DNA of 64,000 nucleotides from Dehalococcoidia bacterium (GTDB lineage Bacteria; Chloroflexota; Dehalococcoidia; Tepidiformales; Tepidiformaceae), in the NCBI GenBank assembly GCA_003104995.1, contig PQAO01000007.1:62001-126000 (forward strand), written 5' to 3'. The notes under the pieces were generated by a model, which did not search any database, was not told where the DNA came from, and worked only from the letters and a program-made list of their open reading frames with translations. Of this stretch, positions 15,038 to 22,808 are shown piece after piece. Made by a program: the position numbers and the translations under genes. How positions within the stretch are numbered: position 1 is the first letter of the stretch; every line of letters starts with the position of its first letter.

Positions 15038-16441
15038 ATGAGATTTCGCGGGTTGTTGGCTGCGGTGGCTTTGGGCGTGGCCGTACTCATGGTCGTGGCC
15101 TGCGCCGACGAAGCGGCGACGGGCACTCCGGCGGAGACCCCGGCCCAGGGCAATGGGGAGGTCACCCGGACGGCCACACCGACCGCGACCGCCGCACCAG
15201 GCGGAGAAAGCACCGGCGGCCAAACCACGCCCCGCACATTGGGGACTTCGGCCGGGACCCCAACGACGGCGAAAGACCCGGCATTCGTCGCGCTCGACGG
15301 TGCAAGCGCACACTTCGGGCAGATCGACCGCGCGGCATACCGGATCGAGATGCCGGACGCCTGGAACGGCGAACTGGTGCTGTACGCGCACGGGTTCGCG
15401 GGGTTCGGCACGGAGGTTTCGGTTGAGTCGCCCCCGCGGGCCCTCCGGCAGTACCTGGTGACGAACGGATACGCCTGGGCGGCAAGTTCGTATTCGGAGA
15501 ACGGGTACGTGCCGGGGATTGGCGCGGACGACACGCTGGCGCTGAAGCGGCACTTCGTGGAGGAGTTCGGCGAGCCTGAGCGGACGTACATCGCCGGGGC
15601 ATCGATGGGTGGGAACGTGGTCGCGCTCGCGCTGGAGAACCAGGCGACTGAGTACGATGGCGGGCTGACGCTGTGCGGGGCGCTCGGCGGGATCGAACAG
15701 ATCGACTACCTGGCGTCGTGGGTTGCGGTCGCCGAGTACACATCGGGGCTGACCTTCCCCATCGGGGAACCGGGGGCGAACCTAGCGCCCGTGTTCCTGA
15801 CTGAATTGCCGCGGATCCTGGGGGCGCCGGACGCGCCGACAGAGCGGGGCCGCCAGTTTGCCTCGGTGATGAATCTCCTGACGGGCGGTCCGAGGCCGTT
15901 CTTCGTGGAGGGGTTCCGGGAGCAGTACATCGTGAACTTCGGGCTGGTGATGATCGACCCTGAGCGCAAGCTGCTGGTGAACCGGGCGGCAACGAACGCC
16001 GACACGGTCTACGAGATCGGTGAAGGACTTGGGATGACCGCGGCGGAACTGAATGCCGGGGTCCGGAGGTATGCCTCCGACGCAGCGGCCCGGAACGCCG
16101 AAACGCACCCGGACGCGGTCCCGACCACAGGGCGGATTAGCGTCCCTCTGCTGACGCTGCACAACACCGGGGACTTGTTCGTGCCGATCAGCATGGAGCA
16201 GAGCTATCGGGCAAAGGTGGAGGCGGCTGGCAGAGGTGACCTGCTGGTCCAGCGTGCGATCCGCGCGGGTGGACACTGCAAGTTCAGCGAGCCAGAACTG
16301 ACCGCTGCATTCGCGGACCTGGTGGCGTGGGTGAAGGATGGCACGAAGCCGAAAGGCGAAGACCTGACCGGCGACCTGATGAATGCCGGGCTAGAGTTTA
16401 CGAACCCGCTGCGCGCGGGCGACCCCGGCGGAGTCGAGTAG
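15038..16441 (+). CDS. Lipoprotein with alpha/beta hydrolase domain
   Basis: Exported lipoprotein of 467 aa. The signal peptide is residues 1-22 with lipobox VVAC, followed by a Thr/Pro/Ala-rich linker to about residue 85. The catalytic domain has LYAHGFAGFGTE (oxyanion loop), the nucleophile elbow GASMGGN (near residue 190), and the terminal histidine in GGHCKF. Long insertions between strands resemble secreted esterases/tannase-like or PHB-depolymerase-like proteins. It is anchored on the outer face of the cytoplasmic membrane. The substrate is unknown. The start is fixed by the signal peptide. Confidence 0.8.
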   Translation: MRFRGLLAAVALGVAVLMVVACADEAATGTPAETPAQGNGEVTRTATPTATAAPGGESTGGQTTPRTLGTSAGTPTTAKDPAFVALDGASAHFGQIDRAAYRIEMPDAWNGELVLYAHGFAGFGTEVSVESPPRALRQYLVTNGYAWAASSYSENGYVPGIGADDTLALKRHFVEEFGEPERTYIAGASMGGNVVALALENQATEYDGGLTLCGALGGIEQIDYLASWVAVAEYTSGLTFPIGEPGANLAPVFLTELPRILGAPDAPTERGRQFASVMNLLTGGPRPFFVEGFREQYIVNFGLVMIDPERKLLVNRAATNADTVYEIGEGLGMTAAELNAGVRRYASDAAARNAETHPDAVPTTGRISVPLLTLHNTGDLFVPISMEQSYRAKVEAAGRGDLLVQRAIRAGGHCKFSEPELTAAFADLVAWVKDGTKPKGEDLTGDLMNAGLEFTNPLRAGDPGGVE

Positions 16442-16544
16442 GCGCTGTCGCTCGCGGGGGATTCGCGGCGAAGAATCGCAAAACGGGGAAGGTACTTGTA
16501 CGCGACACCGGGCGGGAACAGAATGCCGCAATAGTTCGCATGGG

Positions 16545-17822
16545 GTGAACCACTTGCAGGCAGCACCCATCCGCCGCGAACCCCTGCTGACGTCCGCAGT
16601 GATCCGTGTGACGTTCCTGAACTTCCTGTTCTTCAGCGCCTACCTGCTGTTCTTCCCGACGCTCCCATTCTTCATTGAGGGGCTGGGCGGAGCCAAGAGC
16701 GAGATCGGGCTGCTGATCGGCATTTCCAGCCTGGCGTCGTTGCTGGTACGGCCGTTTGTGGGCTACGCAGTCGACACGGTGGGGCGGCGGCCGGTGATGC
16801 TCGCGGGGCTGGGGCTCTTCGTGCTGAACGCGCTGCTGTACAACCTGGTGCAATCGGTGGCGATGATCCTGCCGTTGCGGCTGCTGACCGGGGCCTCCAT
16901 GGCCATCTTCGTGACGGCGGCGAGTGCGACGATCGCGGATGTTGCGGCGCCATCGCGGCGGGGCGAGGTCATGAGCTATTACGGCCTGGCGAACAGCCTG
17001 GCGTTTGCGGTCGGGCCGGCGCTCGGAGGCTTCATCATCCACGCGGGTTGGCTCGAGAGGTTCGACGACGCACTTACTTCGCGGCTGACCTGGCTGAGCG
17101 GCGCCGAAACGCCGGACCTGCATTTCACTTCGCTCTTCTTGTTCGCGGCGGCGGTTGGGGTCCTGGGCGTTTTCATCGCGGCAGCCGGGACCGAGACGCG
17201 GCCGGCGGATGGCGGGCCGGCGCGCTCGCTAAGCTTCAGCCACCTCTTTTCGCGGGCGGGCGTTTTCCCGGCCTGCATCAACTTCGCGACATCGTTCGTG
17301 TTTGCGTCGATGGTGACATTCACACCGCTCTTCGCACGGGACAACGGGCTCCAGAACGCCGGGGCGCTGTTCATCGTGTACGCGGCGATGGTGATCGTGA
17401 TGCGGCTGAGCCTCGGGCGCTTCATGGACCGGTACCCGCGGGCGTGGTTCATCGTGCCGGGAATCGCCGCACTGGCGCTCAGCATGGTGACGATGGCCAC
17501 CGCGCACAACGTCCCGCAGATGTTCGTTGGCGCCGGGCTCTATGGCGTGGGGGCGGGCACGTTCCAGCCGGCGATGATGGCACACCTGGTCGACCACACG
17601 GAGCCGAGCGAACGCGGGCGGGCACTGAGTACGTTCACGCTCGGGAACGACCTGGGACTCAGCGTCGGGGCGTTGATGCTTGGCGTGCTCGTGGACCAGG
17701 CTGGATACCGGCCAGCGTTCGTGGTGGCGGCAGCGATCGCCGCGAGCGGCGCGGTCCTGTTCTTCATTAGCACGCAGCGGGCGCACTCCTGGCGGACGGC
17801 CGAGGCAGCGGTAAGGCCATAG
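16545..17822 (+). CDS. MFS transporter
   Basis: Twelve-helix major facilitator of 425 aa. The loop 2-3 signature is present as GYAVDTVGRRPVM (residues about 70-82) and repeated in the second half as RFMDRYPRAW. There is a soluble central loop (residues about 165-200) and no fused domain. It belongs broadly to the drug/sugar-export-like YfcJ/Bcr-type carriers; the substrate is unknown. GTG 16545 is the start, with a poor Shine-Dalgarno. A degraded monooxygenase fragment follows directly, which may have belonged to the same ancestral unit. Confidence 0.85.
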   Translation: MNHLQAAPIRREPLLTSAVIRVTFLNFLFFSAYLLFFPTLPFFIEGLGGAKSEIGLLIGISSLASLLVRPFVGYAVDTVGRRPVMLAGLGLFVLNALLYNLVQSVAMILPLRLLTGASMAIFVTAASATIADVAAPSRRGEVMSYYGLANSLAFAVGPALGGFIIHAGWLERFDDALTSRLTWLSGAETPDLHFTSLFLFAAAVGVLGVFIAAAGTETRPADGGPARSLSFSHLFSRAGVFPACINFATSFVFASMVTFTPLFARDNGLQNAGALFIVYAAMVIVMRLSLGRFMDRYPRAWFIVPGIAALALSMVTMATAHNVPQMFVGAGLYGVGAGTFQPAMMAHLVDHTEPSERGRALSTFTLGNDLGLSVGALMLGVLVDQAGYRPAFVVAAAIAASGAVLFFISTQRAHSWRTAEAAVRP

Positions 17823-17823
17823 A

Positions 17824-18009
17824 GCAGCGATCGAACAGCACCTGGACTGGATCTTCGACTGCCGCAGCTACCTTCGCGACCACGAGGTGCCGACCATCGA
17901 GGCGAGCATGGAAGCCGAAGACCCTACGGCCAGAAGTGCCAGCAAGGGGCATAACCGGTACCAGGGGTTTGAACTGGACTCGGGGCGCGTGGCCGCGGCG
18001 GTGGGGTAG
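17824..18009 (+). pseudogene. Remnant of Baeyer-Villiger (flavin-containing) monooxygenase C-terminus
   Basis: The 61 codons before TAG 18007 read AIEQHLDWIFDCRSYL, then RDHEVPTIEASMEAED, and later RYQGFELDSG. This matches the C-terminal part of cyclohexanone/phenylacetone-type monooxygenases, where a segment like SIEQHVDW...DCIAYMR...TIEATLEAED is later followed by NGYEGFVL. The roughly 50 residues that normally lie between EAED and YEGF (including the NSWY..GANIPGKPR region) are missing, and there is no start codon or upstream domain. It is a decayed, internally deleted gene end sitting 1 bp after the MFS stop. Confidence 0.65.
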
Positions 18010-18023
18010 CCGCCGCCTATGTC

Positions 18024-18052
18024 TTGAACTGGCGCAGGGAACGACGTACCGT
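18024..18052 (+). promoter_or_regulatory. Weak promoter candidate upstream of structured leader
   Basis: TTGAAC (18024-18029) and TACCGT (18047-18052) at 17-bp spacing. Four of six and three of six bases match sigma-70 consensus. The predicted start near 18059 would put both downstream hairpins in the RNA leader. Weak by sequence alone. Confidence 0.3.
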
Positions 18053-18053
18053 G

Positions 18054-18122
18054 CTACCCGGGCGGAAGGAGGTGTCTATGCAAATCGCAAGCCGTTCGCA
18101 TTTCGCCTCCGCCCCCGGTAGC
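18054..18122 (+). promoter_or_regulatory. Long stem-loop enclosing leader-peptide ribosome-binding site
   Basis: CTACC (18054-18058) pairs with GGTAG (18117-18121), and GGGCGGA (18060-18066) pairs with TCCGCCC (18108-18114), separated by a small internal loop. The terminal loop carries AGGAGG and an ATG. Together with the second hairpin at 18140-18179 it forms a two-element leader ahead of the gene at 18189. It may be an attenuator, riboswitch or chance GC pairing. Confidence 0.45.
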
Positions 18123-18131
18123 GCCACCTAA
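18078..18131 (+). CDS. Candidate 17-aa leader peptide
   Basis: ATG 18078 preceded by AAGGAGG (18066-18072), spacing 5 nt, the strongest ribosome-binding site in this part of the window. The peptide is MQIASRSHFASAPGSAT, ending at TAA 18131. It is in the same frame as the downstream gene at 18189 but separated by the stop. A short, well-initiated frame followed by a hairpin that pairs with the next gene's ribosome-binding site is the arrangement of translational attenuators; this function is inference. Confidence 0.4.
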   Translation: MQIASRSHFASAPGSAT

Positions 18132-18139
18132 GCGCTGAA

Positions 18140-18179
18140 CCTGTGGCGGAGTCTTCGGGCAATTGCCCGCGACCACAGG
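18140..18179 (+). promoter_or_regulatory. Hairpin sequestering the ribosome-binding site of the gene at 18189
   Basis: CCTGTGG (18140-18146) pairs perfectly with CCACAGG (18173-18179). Inside is a second palindrome, CGGGCAATTGCCCG (18156-18169). The 3' arm includes the first three bases of AGGAG (18177-18181), the presumed ribosome-binding site of the next gene. The run TTGTTTTCT that follows could alternatively make this an intrinsic terminator. Confidence 0.5.
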
Positions 18180-18188
18180 AGTTGTTTT

Positions 18189-18623
18189 CTGAAGCTAGAA
18201 CTTGGAACTATTCTCGCCTGTGACGGCGAGGGGTGCTCGGTGCGCCTCGCCAACTCGGGCCAGGTCATCACCGCGGCGTACTCGCCGCTCGTGAGGGATC
18301 GCATCCGCATCCGCCAGCGTCAGCTGGTGGCCATCAACACGGCGGAGCTTCCGCCGCAAATTGCCTGGCGATGGTTCATCGGCGAGGTGGAGGCGGTCGG
18401 GCCTGAGGGTGTCTCAGTCCGCCGGCTCGACCAGCCTCCGGGCTCGAGCCGCGTCGTGTCGAATCCTGAGACCGGCGCCCCGGTCTCAGTTGGCCGTGAG
18501 GTCTACTACGGCCACACGGACGACTGGGAGGTAGCGGACACCGTATCGGGTGACGGTCCGGCCAGCGCGGATCGCATCGCCGAACGCTACTTCCCCTACA
18601 TCGAGGCGAAACTGAGCGAGTAG
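18189..18623 (+). CDS. Hypothetical protein (144 aa), apparent CTG start
   Basis: Unrecognised cytoplasmic protein. The first likely residues read (M)KLELGTILACDGEGCSVRLA, followed by SPLVRDRIRIRQRQLVAIN, a hydrophobic QIAWRWFIGEVEAV strand, and an acidic C-terminus (RIAERYFPYIEAKLSE). The pattern suggests a small beta-barrel (OB/SH3-like) with a C-terminal helix. A GTG at 18240 is available, but it would discard a well-formed N-terminal strand; CTG 18189 sits 7 nt after AGGAG, so I place the start there. Upstream is the structured leader; downstream a bidirectional terminator. Confidence 0.65.
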   Translation: MKLELGTILACDGEGCSVRLANSGQVITAAYSPLVRDRIRIRQRQLVAINTAELPPQIAWRWFIGEVEAVGPEGVSVRRLDQPPGSSRVVSNPETGAPVSVGREVYYGHTDDWEVADTVSGDGPASADRIAERYFPYIEAKLSE

Positions 18624-18644
18624 CGGTTGGCCTTCGACAAGCAG

Positions 18645-18670
18645 AAGGGGCAGCCGTTGGGCTGCCCCTT
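18645..18670. terminator. Bidirectional intrinsic terminator
   Basis: Perfect 11-bp stem AAGGGGCAGCC/GGCTGCCCCTT (18645-18655 and 18660-18670) with a GTTG loop, followed by TCCTCGTC on the plus strand and preceded by A/T-containing bases for the minus strand. It lies between the convergent gene ends at 18623 and 18693. Confidence 0.8.
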
Positions 18671-18692
18671 CCTCGTCTCCGGAAAAATGCGG

Positions 18693-19877
18693 CTAGCCGA
18701 GCCGCTCGATGACGGTGGCGGTGCCGATGCCGCCGCCAACGCACATCGTTACCAGGCCGTAGCGGCCGCCGGTGCGCTCGAGTTCGTTGAGGAGGGTGCC
18801 AAACAGGCGTGCGCCGGTGCAGCCGGTCGGGTGGCCGAGGGCGATGGCACCGCCGTTCACGTTGACCTTGCTCATGTCGGCGTTCATCTCACGCTTCCAG
18901 GCGAGCACGACGCTGGCAAAGGCCTCATTGATCTCCACGAGGTCGATGTCGCGCATGGTGATGCCGGCGCGGGTGAGGGCGAGCGGGGTGGCCGTAATCG
19001 GGCCGGTGAGCATGAGGGCCGGGTCCGAACCGACGACCGCCTGGGAGACGATGCGGGCGCGGGGCTTCCAGCCCATCTCCTTCGCCTTGTCGGGGTGGGT
19101 AAGGAGAACGGCCGAGGAGCCATCGGTGATCTGGCTGGAGTTGCCGGCGTGGTGGACGCCGTCTTCTTTGAAGCTCGGCTTGAGCGCGGAGAGGACCTCG
19201 AGGGTGGTGCCGGGACGGATGCCTTCGTCGAAGTCGATGGTGGCGTCTTCCCATTCCTCGGTGCCGTCGGCCTTCTTGATCTTCTTCTTGCCGGGCACGG
19301 GGACCAGTTCGTTCTTGAAGCGGCCTTCCTTCTGGGCCTGGGCGGCGCGAGCCTGGCTCTCGACGGCGAACTCGTCTGCTTCGCCACGGCTGATGCCCCA
19401 CTTTTCGGCGATGCGCTCGGCGGCGATGCCCTGGGACGACAGGTCGTATTGGTCTTGCATGGCCTGCGTGAACGGGAAGCCGAGCCCCTGCCCCATGTTG
19501 GCGCCAAGAGGGATCTGCGACATGAACTCGGTGCCCCCGGCGACGACCACCTCGTGGACGCCGGAACCGATCTGGTTCGCGGCGAAGTGGACGGCCTGCT
19601 GGCTCGAGCTGCACTGGCGATCGAGGGTGACGCCGGGAATGGTGTAGGGCCAGCCCGCCGTGAGGACGACGTTGCGAGCAAGGTTGGTTGACTGGGCGCC
19701 GACTTCGCTGACGCAGCCGTAGATGACGTCATCGACGACTTCGGGGTCCAGGTTGTTGCGGCTCACGAGGGCTTTGAGCAAAAGGGAAGAAGTTTCGACG
19801 GGGTGATTCTTGCTGAGGACGCCGCCACGCCGGCCAAGCGGCGTGCGGATGGCGTCGACGATGACGACTTCGCGCAT
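18693..19877 (-). CDS. Acetyl-CoA C-acetyltransferase (thiolase family)
   Basis: Thiolase of 394 aa, catalysing the last step of beta-oxidation or acetoacetyl-CoA formation. The acyl-enzyme cysteine is in TLDRQCSSSQQA (residue about 89), the GGAIALGHPTGCTGAR segment holds the catalytic His (about 350), and the second cysteine is in MCVGGGIGTA (about 380). NEAFA is intact. The length and residues indicate an active degradative-type thiolase (FadA/AtoB group); chain-length preference is unknown. ATG 19877 fits the family start REVVIVDAIRTPLG. It probably works with the acyl-CoA enzymes elsewhere in the window. Confidence 0.94.
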   Translation of the reverse strand: MREVVIVDAIRTPLGRRGGVLSKNHPVETSSLLLKALVSRNNLDPEVVDDVIYGCVSEVGAQSTNLARNVVLTAGWPYTIPGVTLDRQCSSSQQAVHFAANQIGSGVHEVVVAGGTEFMSQIPLGANMGQGLGFPFTQAMQDQYDLSSQGIAAERIAEKWGISRGEADEFAVESQARAAQAQKEGRFKNELVPVPGKKKIKKADGTEEWEDATIDFDEGIRPGTTLEVLSALKPSFKEDGVHHAGNSSQITDGSSAVLLTHPDKAKEMGWKPRARIVSQAVVGSDPALMLTGPITATPLALTRAGITMRDIDLVEINEAFASVVLAWKREMNADMSKVNVNGGAIALGHPTGCTGARLFGTLLNELERTGGRYGLVTMCVGGGIGTATVIERLG

Positions 19878-19956
19878 GGGTCAGTTCCTTCGGTGGGATT
19901 GATGGTGTGGTGCGAAACGAGTGTATCAGCGTGGCCGGAGGTTGAGTAACGGCGCG

Positions 19957-20916
19957 CTACAGGTTGGCCGAGGGGGCAGGCGCGGCGAAACGGATGGCGC
20001 CGGGCACGATCTCGATCCGGGCCGGGAGGTAGCCCCCCAGTTCGCCGTCGAGGTCCAGCCGGGTAGGTTTCGGGGAAGAAAGCTCGATGGCCTTGGCCGG
20101 GTGCCGGTCGACGCCATCCATGTCGAGGTGAGTACCGCCCTTGCGCTGGCCGGCGACGGCTTTCAGGACGGCGACCCGGCCAAGGTCGCCCCAGCGGATG
20201 ACGTCGAGCAGGCCATCATCCGGTGAGGCGCCGGGGGCGGCGACGAGGTCCCCGCCCCAGAGCTCCATGTTGTGGACGCTGATGGAGTTGTAGCGGCCGT
20301 CAGCCTGCTGCCCGTCGATGGAAAGCGTGAACGGACGGCCCATGGGGCCAGCCAGCTTGAAGCCGGTGACGATCATGTACGGCGCCGTATCGCCGAGGCG
20401 CTTGAGCCAGCGCGGGGTGGACTGAGAAATCTCCGGGACCCAGCCCGCCGAGGCTTCGAGGAGGAAGTAGCGCACGAGGTTGTTGCCATCGGGCCCCCGC
20501 GAGGTGACCTTGCCGATATCCACACGCCGCTCGAAACCGGCGGTGATTGCCCGGAGGGCTGCGGCGGCCCGGCCGAGGCCCAGGCACTTGGCGACATCCT
20601 TGCCGGTGCCCATCCCGATGGTGCCGAGCCGGACCCGGTCCTGGGCCGTGAGCGCCATGATGCCGTTTGCAACTTCGAACACTGTGCCGTCGCCGCCACA
20701 GGCGACCAGGAACTCGCGGCCCGCTTCGATCGCCTCCCTCGCCAGGTCCTCGCCGTGGCCACGGTGGGTGGTGAAGACCATGTCGGCTTCGAGACCGGCG
20801 CGTTCAATCGCGTCCACAAGGGTGCCGATACGGCGCCGGGTACGGCCCCCACCGGACATGGGGTTCACGATGAAGAGCGGTTTTGCGGCGGCTTCCGGGG
20901 ATATGCTGTTGCTCAC
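19957..20916 (-). CDS. Diacylglycerol/lipid kinase family protein
   Basis: DAGK-catalytic-domain protein of 319 aa (YegS/BmrU/DgkB type), phosphorylating diacylglycerol or a related lipid at the inner membrane face. The family motifs are FIVNPMSGGGRTRR (residues about 15-28), the nucleotide motif ACGGDGTVFEVANGI (about 71-85) and GIGTGKD-like GMGTGKDVAK. The C-terminal beta domain has GLLDVIRWGDLG. GTG 20916 is the start. It is divergent from apbE, 41 bp apart. Confidence 0.9.
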   Translation of the reverse strand: MSNSISPEAAAKPLFIVNPMSGGGRTRRRIGTLVDAIERAGLEADMVFTTHRGHGEDLAREAIEAGREFLVACGGDGTVFEVANGIMALTAQDRVRLGTIGMGTGKDVAKCLGLGRAAAALRAITAGFERRVDIGKVTSRGPDGNNLVRYFLLEASAGWVPEISQSTPRWLKRLGDTAPYMIVTGFKLAGPMGRPFTLSIDGQQADGRYNSISVHNMELWGGDLVAAPGASPDDGLLDVIRWGDLGRVAVLKAVAGQRKGGTHLDMDGVDRHPAKAIELSSPKPTRLDLDGELGGYLPARIEIVPGAIRFAAPAPSANL

Positions 20917-20957
20917 GAAACCACGGTAGCGAGAGACCGCGGAAAGGTGAAGGTGCG

Positions 20958-21821
20958 GTGCAGTTCTCCGAGCATTTCCGCGCGATGAACACCGACATCG
21001 ACATCGTCATCGGCGCCTCTGAAGTGCCCGTTGCAGCCTTCGTCGAAACCCGCCTTTTGTTCGAGCAACAGGAAGCGCGGTTCTCGCGGTTCCGGGAGGG
21101 AAGCCTGCTCTCCCGCTTGAACCGTGGCGAGTCGATCGACGACCCGTGGCTCGATACGGCGTTGGAGCTCGCGAGCGAGGCACACGGCCAGACCGGTGGG
21201 CTGTTCAACCCGATGGTGCTCCCAGCGCTGGCCCAGGCCGGTTACGACAGGAGCTTCGACCTGGTAGCGGGAGGGGCGCCAGCCGGCGTCGAAGTGCCTT
21301 CGCCGTCGAGCTGCCTCGAACGCCTGGCCGGTGGCTGGCAGCTCGTGGCGGGCGCGGTGGACCTCGGGGGGATCGTGAAGGGGTGGACGGCCGACCTTGC
21401 GGTCGAGCACCTGGAAACCCACTTCCCGGATGTGTTCTTGAACGCTGGCGGCGACATCCGCTGCGCGGGGGCGGAGCGTGGGCAGCCGGGATGGAAGGTC
21501 GAGGTAGACGGGCCCGCGGAAAGTATCGCCTGGGAGGGACAGGTGCAGGGCGCCATTGCCACCTCGAGCACACTGAAGCGGCGCTGGCGGACCGACATCG
21601 GAGCCATCGCCCACCACCTCATCGACCCCCGTACCGGGCTACCTGCCCGGACACCGTTCGCGCAGGTCACGGTCCGGGCGGGGAGCTGCACATGGGCGGA
21701 GGTGTGGGCGAAGGCCGTGCTCATCGGGGGGAACGATAGCCTTGCGCTGGCGGGCGAGTATGGGCTGGCCGTTCTGGCCCTTGGCCCCGGCGGCGAGCGC
21801 ACGTCGATTGGGGAGTGGTAG
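20958..21821 (+). CDS. apbE: FAD:protein FMN transferase (ApbE family)
   Basis: Attaches FMN covalently to threonine/serine of target proteins such as NqrC or RnfG, using FAD. The 287-aa protein has LGGIVKGWTADLAVEHL, FLNAGGDIRCAG (Mg/FAD site, residues about 157-168) and HHLIDPRTGLPA (about 221-232). GTG 20958 follows GGTGAAGG, placing the start just before FSEHFRAMNTDIDI; there is no signal peptide, unlike many ApbE lipoproteins, so it should be cytoplasmic. No flavinylation target is visible in the window. The stop is followed in frame by a further 31 open codons. Confidence 0.87.
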   Translation: MQFSEHFRAMNTDIDIVIGASEVPVAAFVETRLLFEQQEARFSRFREGSLLSRLNRGESIDDPWLDTALELASEAHGQTGGLFNPMVLPALAQAGYDRSFDLVAGGAPAGVEVPSPSSCLERLAGGWQLVAGAVDLGGIVKGWTADLAVEHLETHFPDVFLNAGGDIRCAGAERGQPGWKVEVDGPAESIAWEGQVQGAIATSSTLKRRWRTDIGAIAHHLIDPRTGLPARTPFAQVTVRAGSCTWAEVWAKAVLIGGNDSLALAGEYGLAVLALGPGGERTSIGEW

Positions 21822-21833
21822 GAGGCGGCGGAG

Positions 21834-21917
21834 GTGATCGGCGCTTCGGTGGACGCGGTTAAGGGACGGCAGGCGCGGGCACTGGCGGCGTTACGTGAGC
21901 GCCTCGTCGAGCGGTAA
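21834..21917 (+). CDS. Possible 27-aa frame following apbE
   Basis: GTG 21834 to TAA 21917 encodes MIGASVDAVKGRQARALAAL and RERLVER, a charged amphipathic helix. GGAGG lies 8 nt upstream. The frame is continuous with apbE after its TAG stop (the codons between are EAAE), so it could be a C-terminal extension lost by a nonsense mutation, a separate microprotein, or chance. Confidence 0.3.
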   Translation: MIGASVDAVKGRQARALAALRERLVER

Positions 21918-21940
21918 CGGGTTCCGGGCTTCCTGGCGGT

Positions 21941-22798
21941 TTAGTTACGCAGACGGGAAAGATCGGCCACAAAGAAGACGGTGGGCCCTTCGCGGACCGG
22001 GCTGCCGCCGGCCCGCTCGATGGTGACGACCGCCGTCTCGTAGGTGTTCAATCCTTCGGGGACGACGGTCTCATAGCGCGCGAAGCCGGCGTCATCGGGG
22101 GTGAAGGTGCCGAGGCTGTAGTAACGGCCGCCAGAGTTGACCCAGATCTGGTAGGTCTCGCCCGCGGGGCGCCGCGGAAGCTCGCTTGCAACGAACCAGA
22201 CGCGTTTCTGTTCCGAGTCCCAGACGAGGCGGCCGATGGCGTTGCCGGTTTCGTCCAGCGAGGTAACGGCGGCTACGTCGGTGGAGGGCGACATGAACGC
22301 GAGGTTGAGCTCGCGGTCATCCTTGGAGCGTTCTTCGAGCTGGGCGGCGAGCTTCTCCTGGTCATCCAGCTTCCGGGTGAGTGCCGCGAGTTCGACTTTC
22401 TGGGAGAGGGCGTCGTCGATCTGGATTTGGAGGTCGGAGTTCTGCTGGCGAAGGTCGCCGATCTGGCCCTTGATCGAAACCATACCGGTGAAGGCCCCGG
22501 CGGCGACAATGACAGCGGCCAGCCCGGCGGCGGCGCGTCCGATGGTGAATGCCCGGCGGAAGGGGCTGGGACGGGTGATTCCCGCAGCCGCGAAGACTCG
22601 GTGGCGGAGGCGAGGGGACGGCTTGAGCCGGGGCGACGTCAGTGCGACGAGCGAAGCCAGTCGCTCGGCATCGCGGGCCATATCGCGGCAGGCGGCGCAC
22701 TCGGCGAGGTGCAGGGCAACGGCACGTTCGAGCACCGGTTCGAGCGAACCGATGGCGTATTCGTCCGCCTGCTCCTGCGTGATGTGTTCGCCTGCCAT
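21941..22798 (-). CDS. Anti-sigma factor (RskA-type) with zinc-binding N-terminus
   Basis: Transmembrane anti-sigma factor of 285 aa, co-transcribed with the ECF sigma gene. The N-terminal ZAS-like domain contains ALHLAECAACRDM (His-x3-Cys-x2-Cys; residues about 28-40). A single membrane helix follows (AAAGLAAVIVAAGAFTGMVSI, about 88-108), then a predicted coiled coil (IGDLRQQNSDLQIQIDDALSQ, about 112-150) and a C-terminal beta sandwich typical of RskA (WDSEQKRVWFVASELPRRP). It probably sequesters the sigma factor until an extracytoplasmic signal. ATG 22798 is supported by the family N-terminus. Confidence 0.9.
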   Translation of the reverse strand: MAGEHITQEQADEYAIGSLEPVLERAVALHLAECAACRDMARDAERLASLVALTSPRLKPSPRLRHRVFAAAGITRPSPFRRAFTIGRAAAGLAAVIVAAGAFTGMVSIKGQIGDLRQQNSDLQIQIDDALSQKVELAALTRKLDDQEKLAAQLEERSKDDRELNLAFMSPSTDVAAVTSLDETGNAIGRLVWDSEQKRVWFVASELPRRPAGETYQIWVNSGGRYYSLGTFTPDDAGFARYETVVPEGLNTYETAVVTIERAGGSPVREGPTVFFVADLSRLRN

Positions 22799-22808
22799 GG
22801 CGGGGCGC

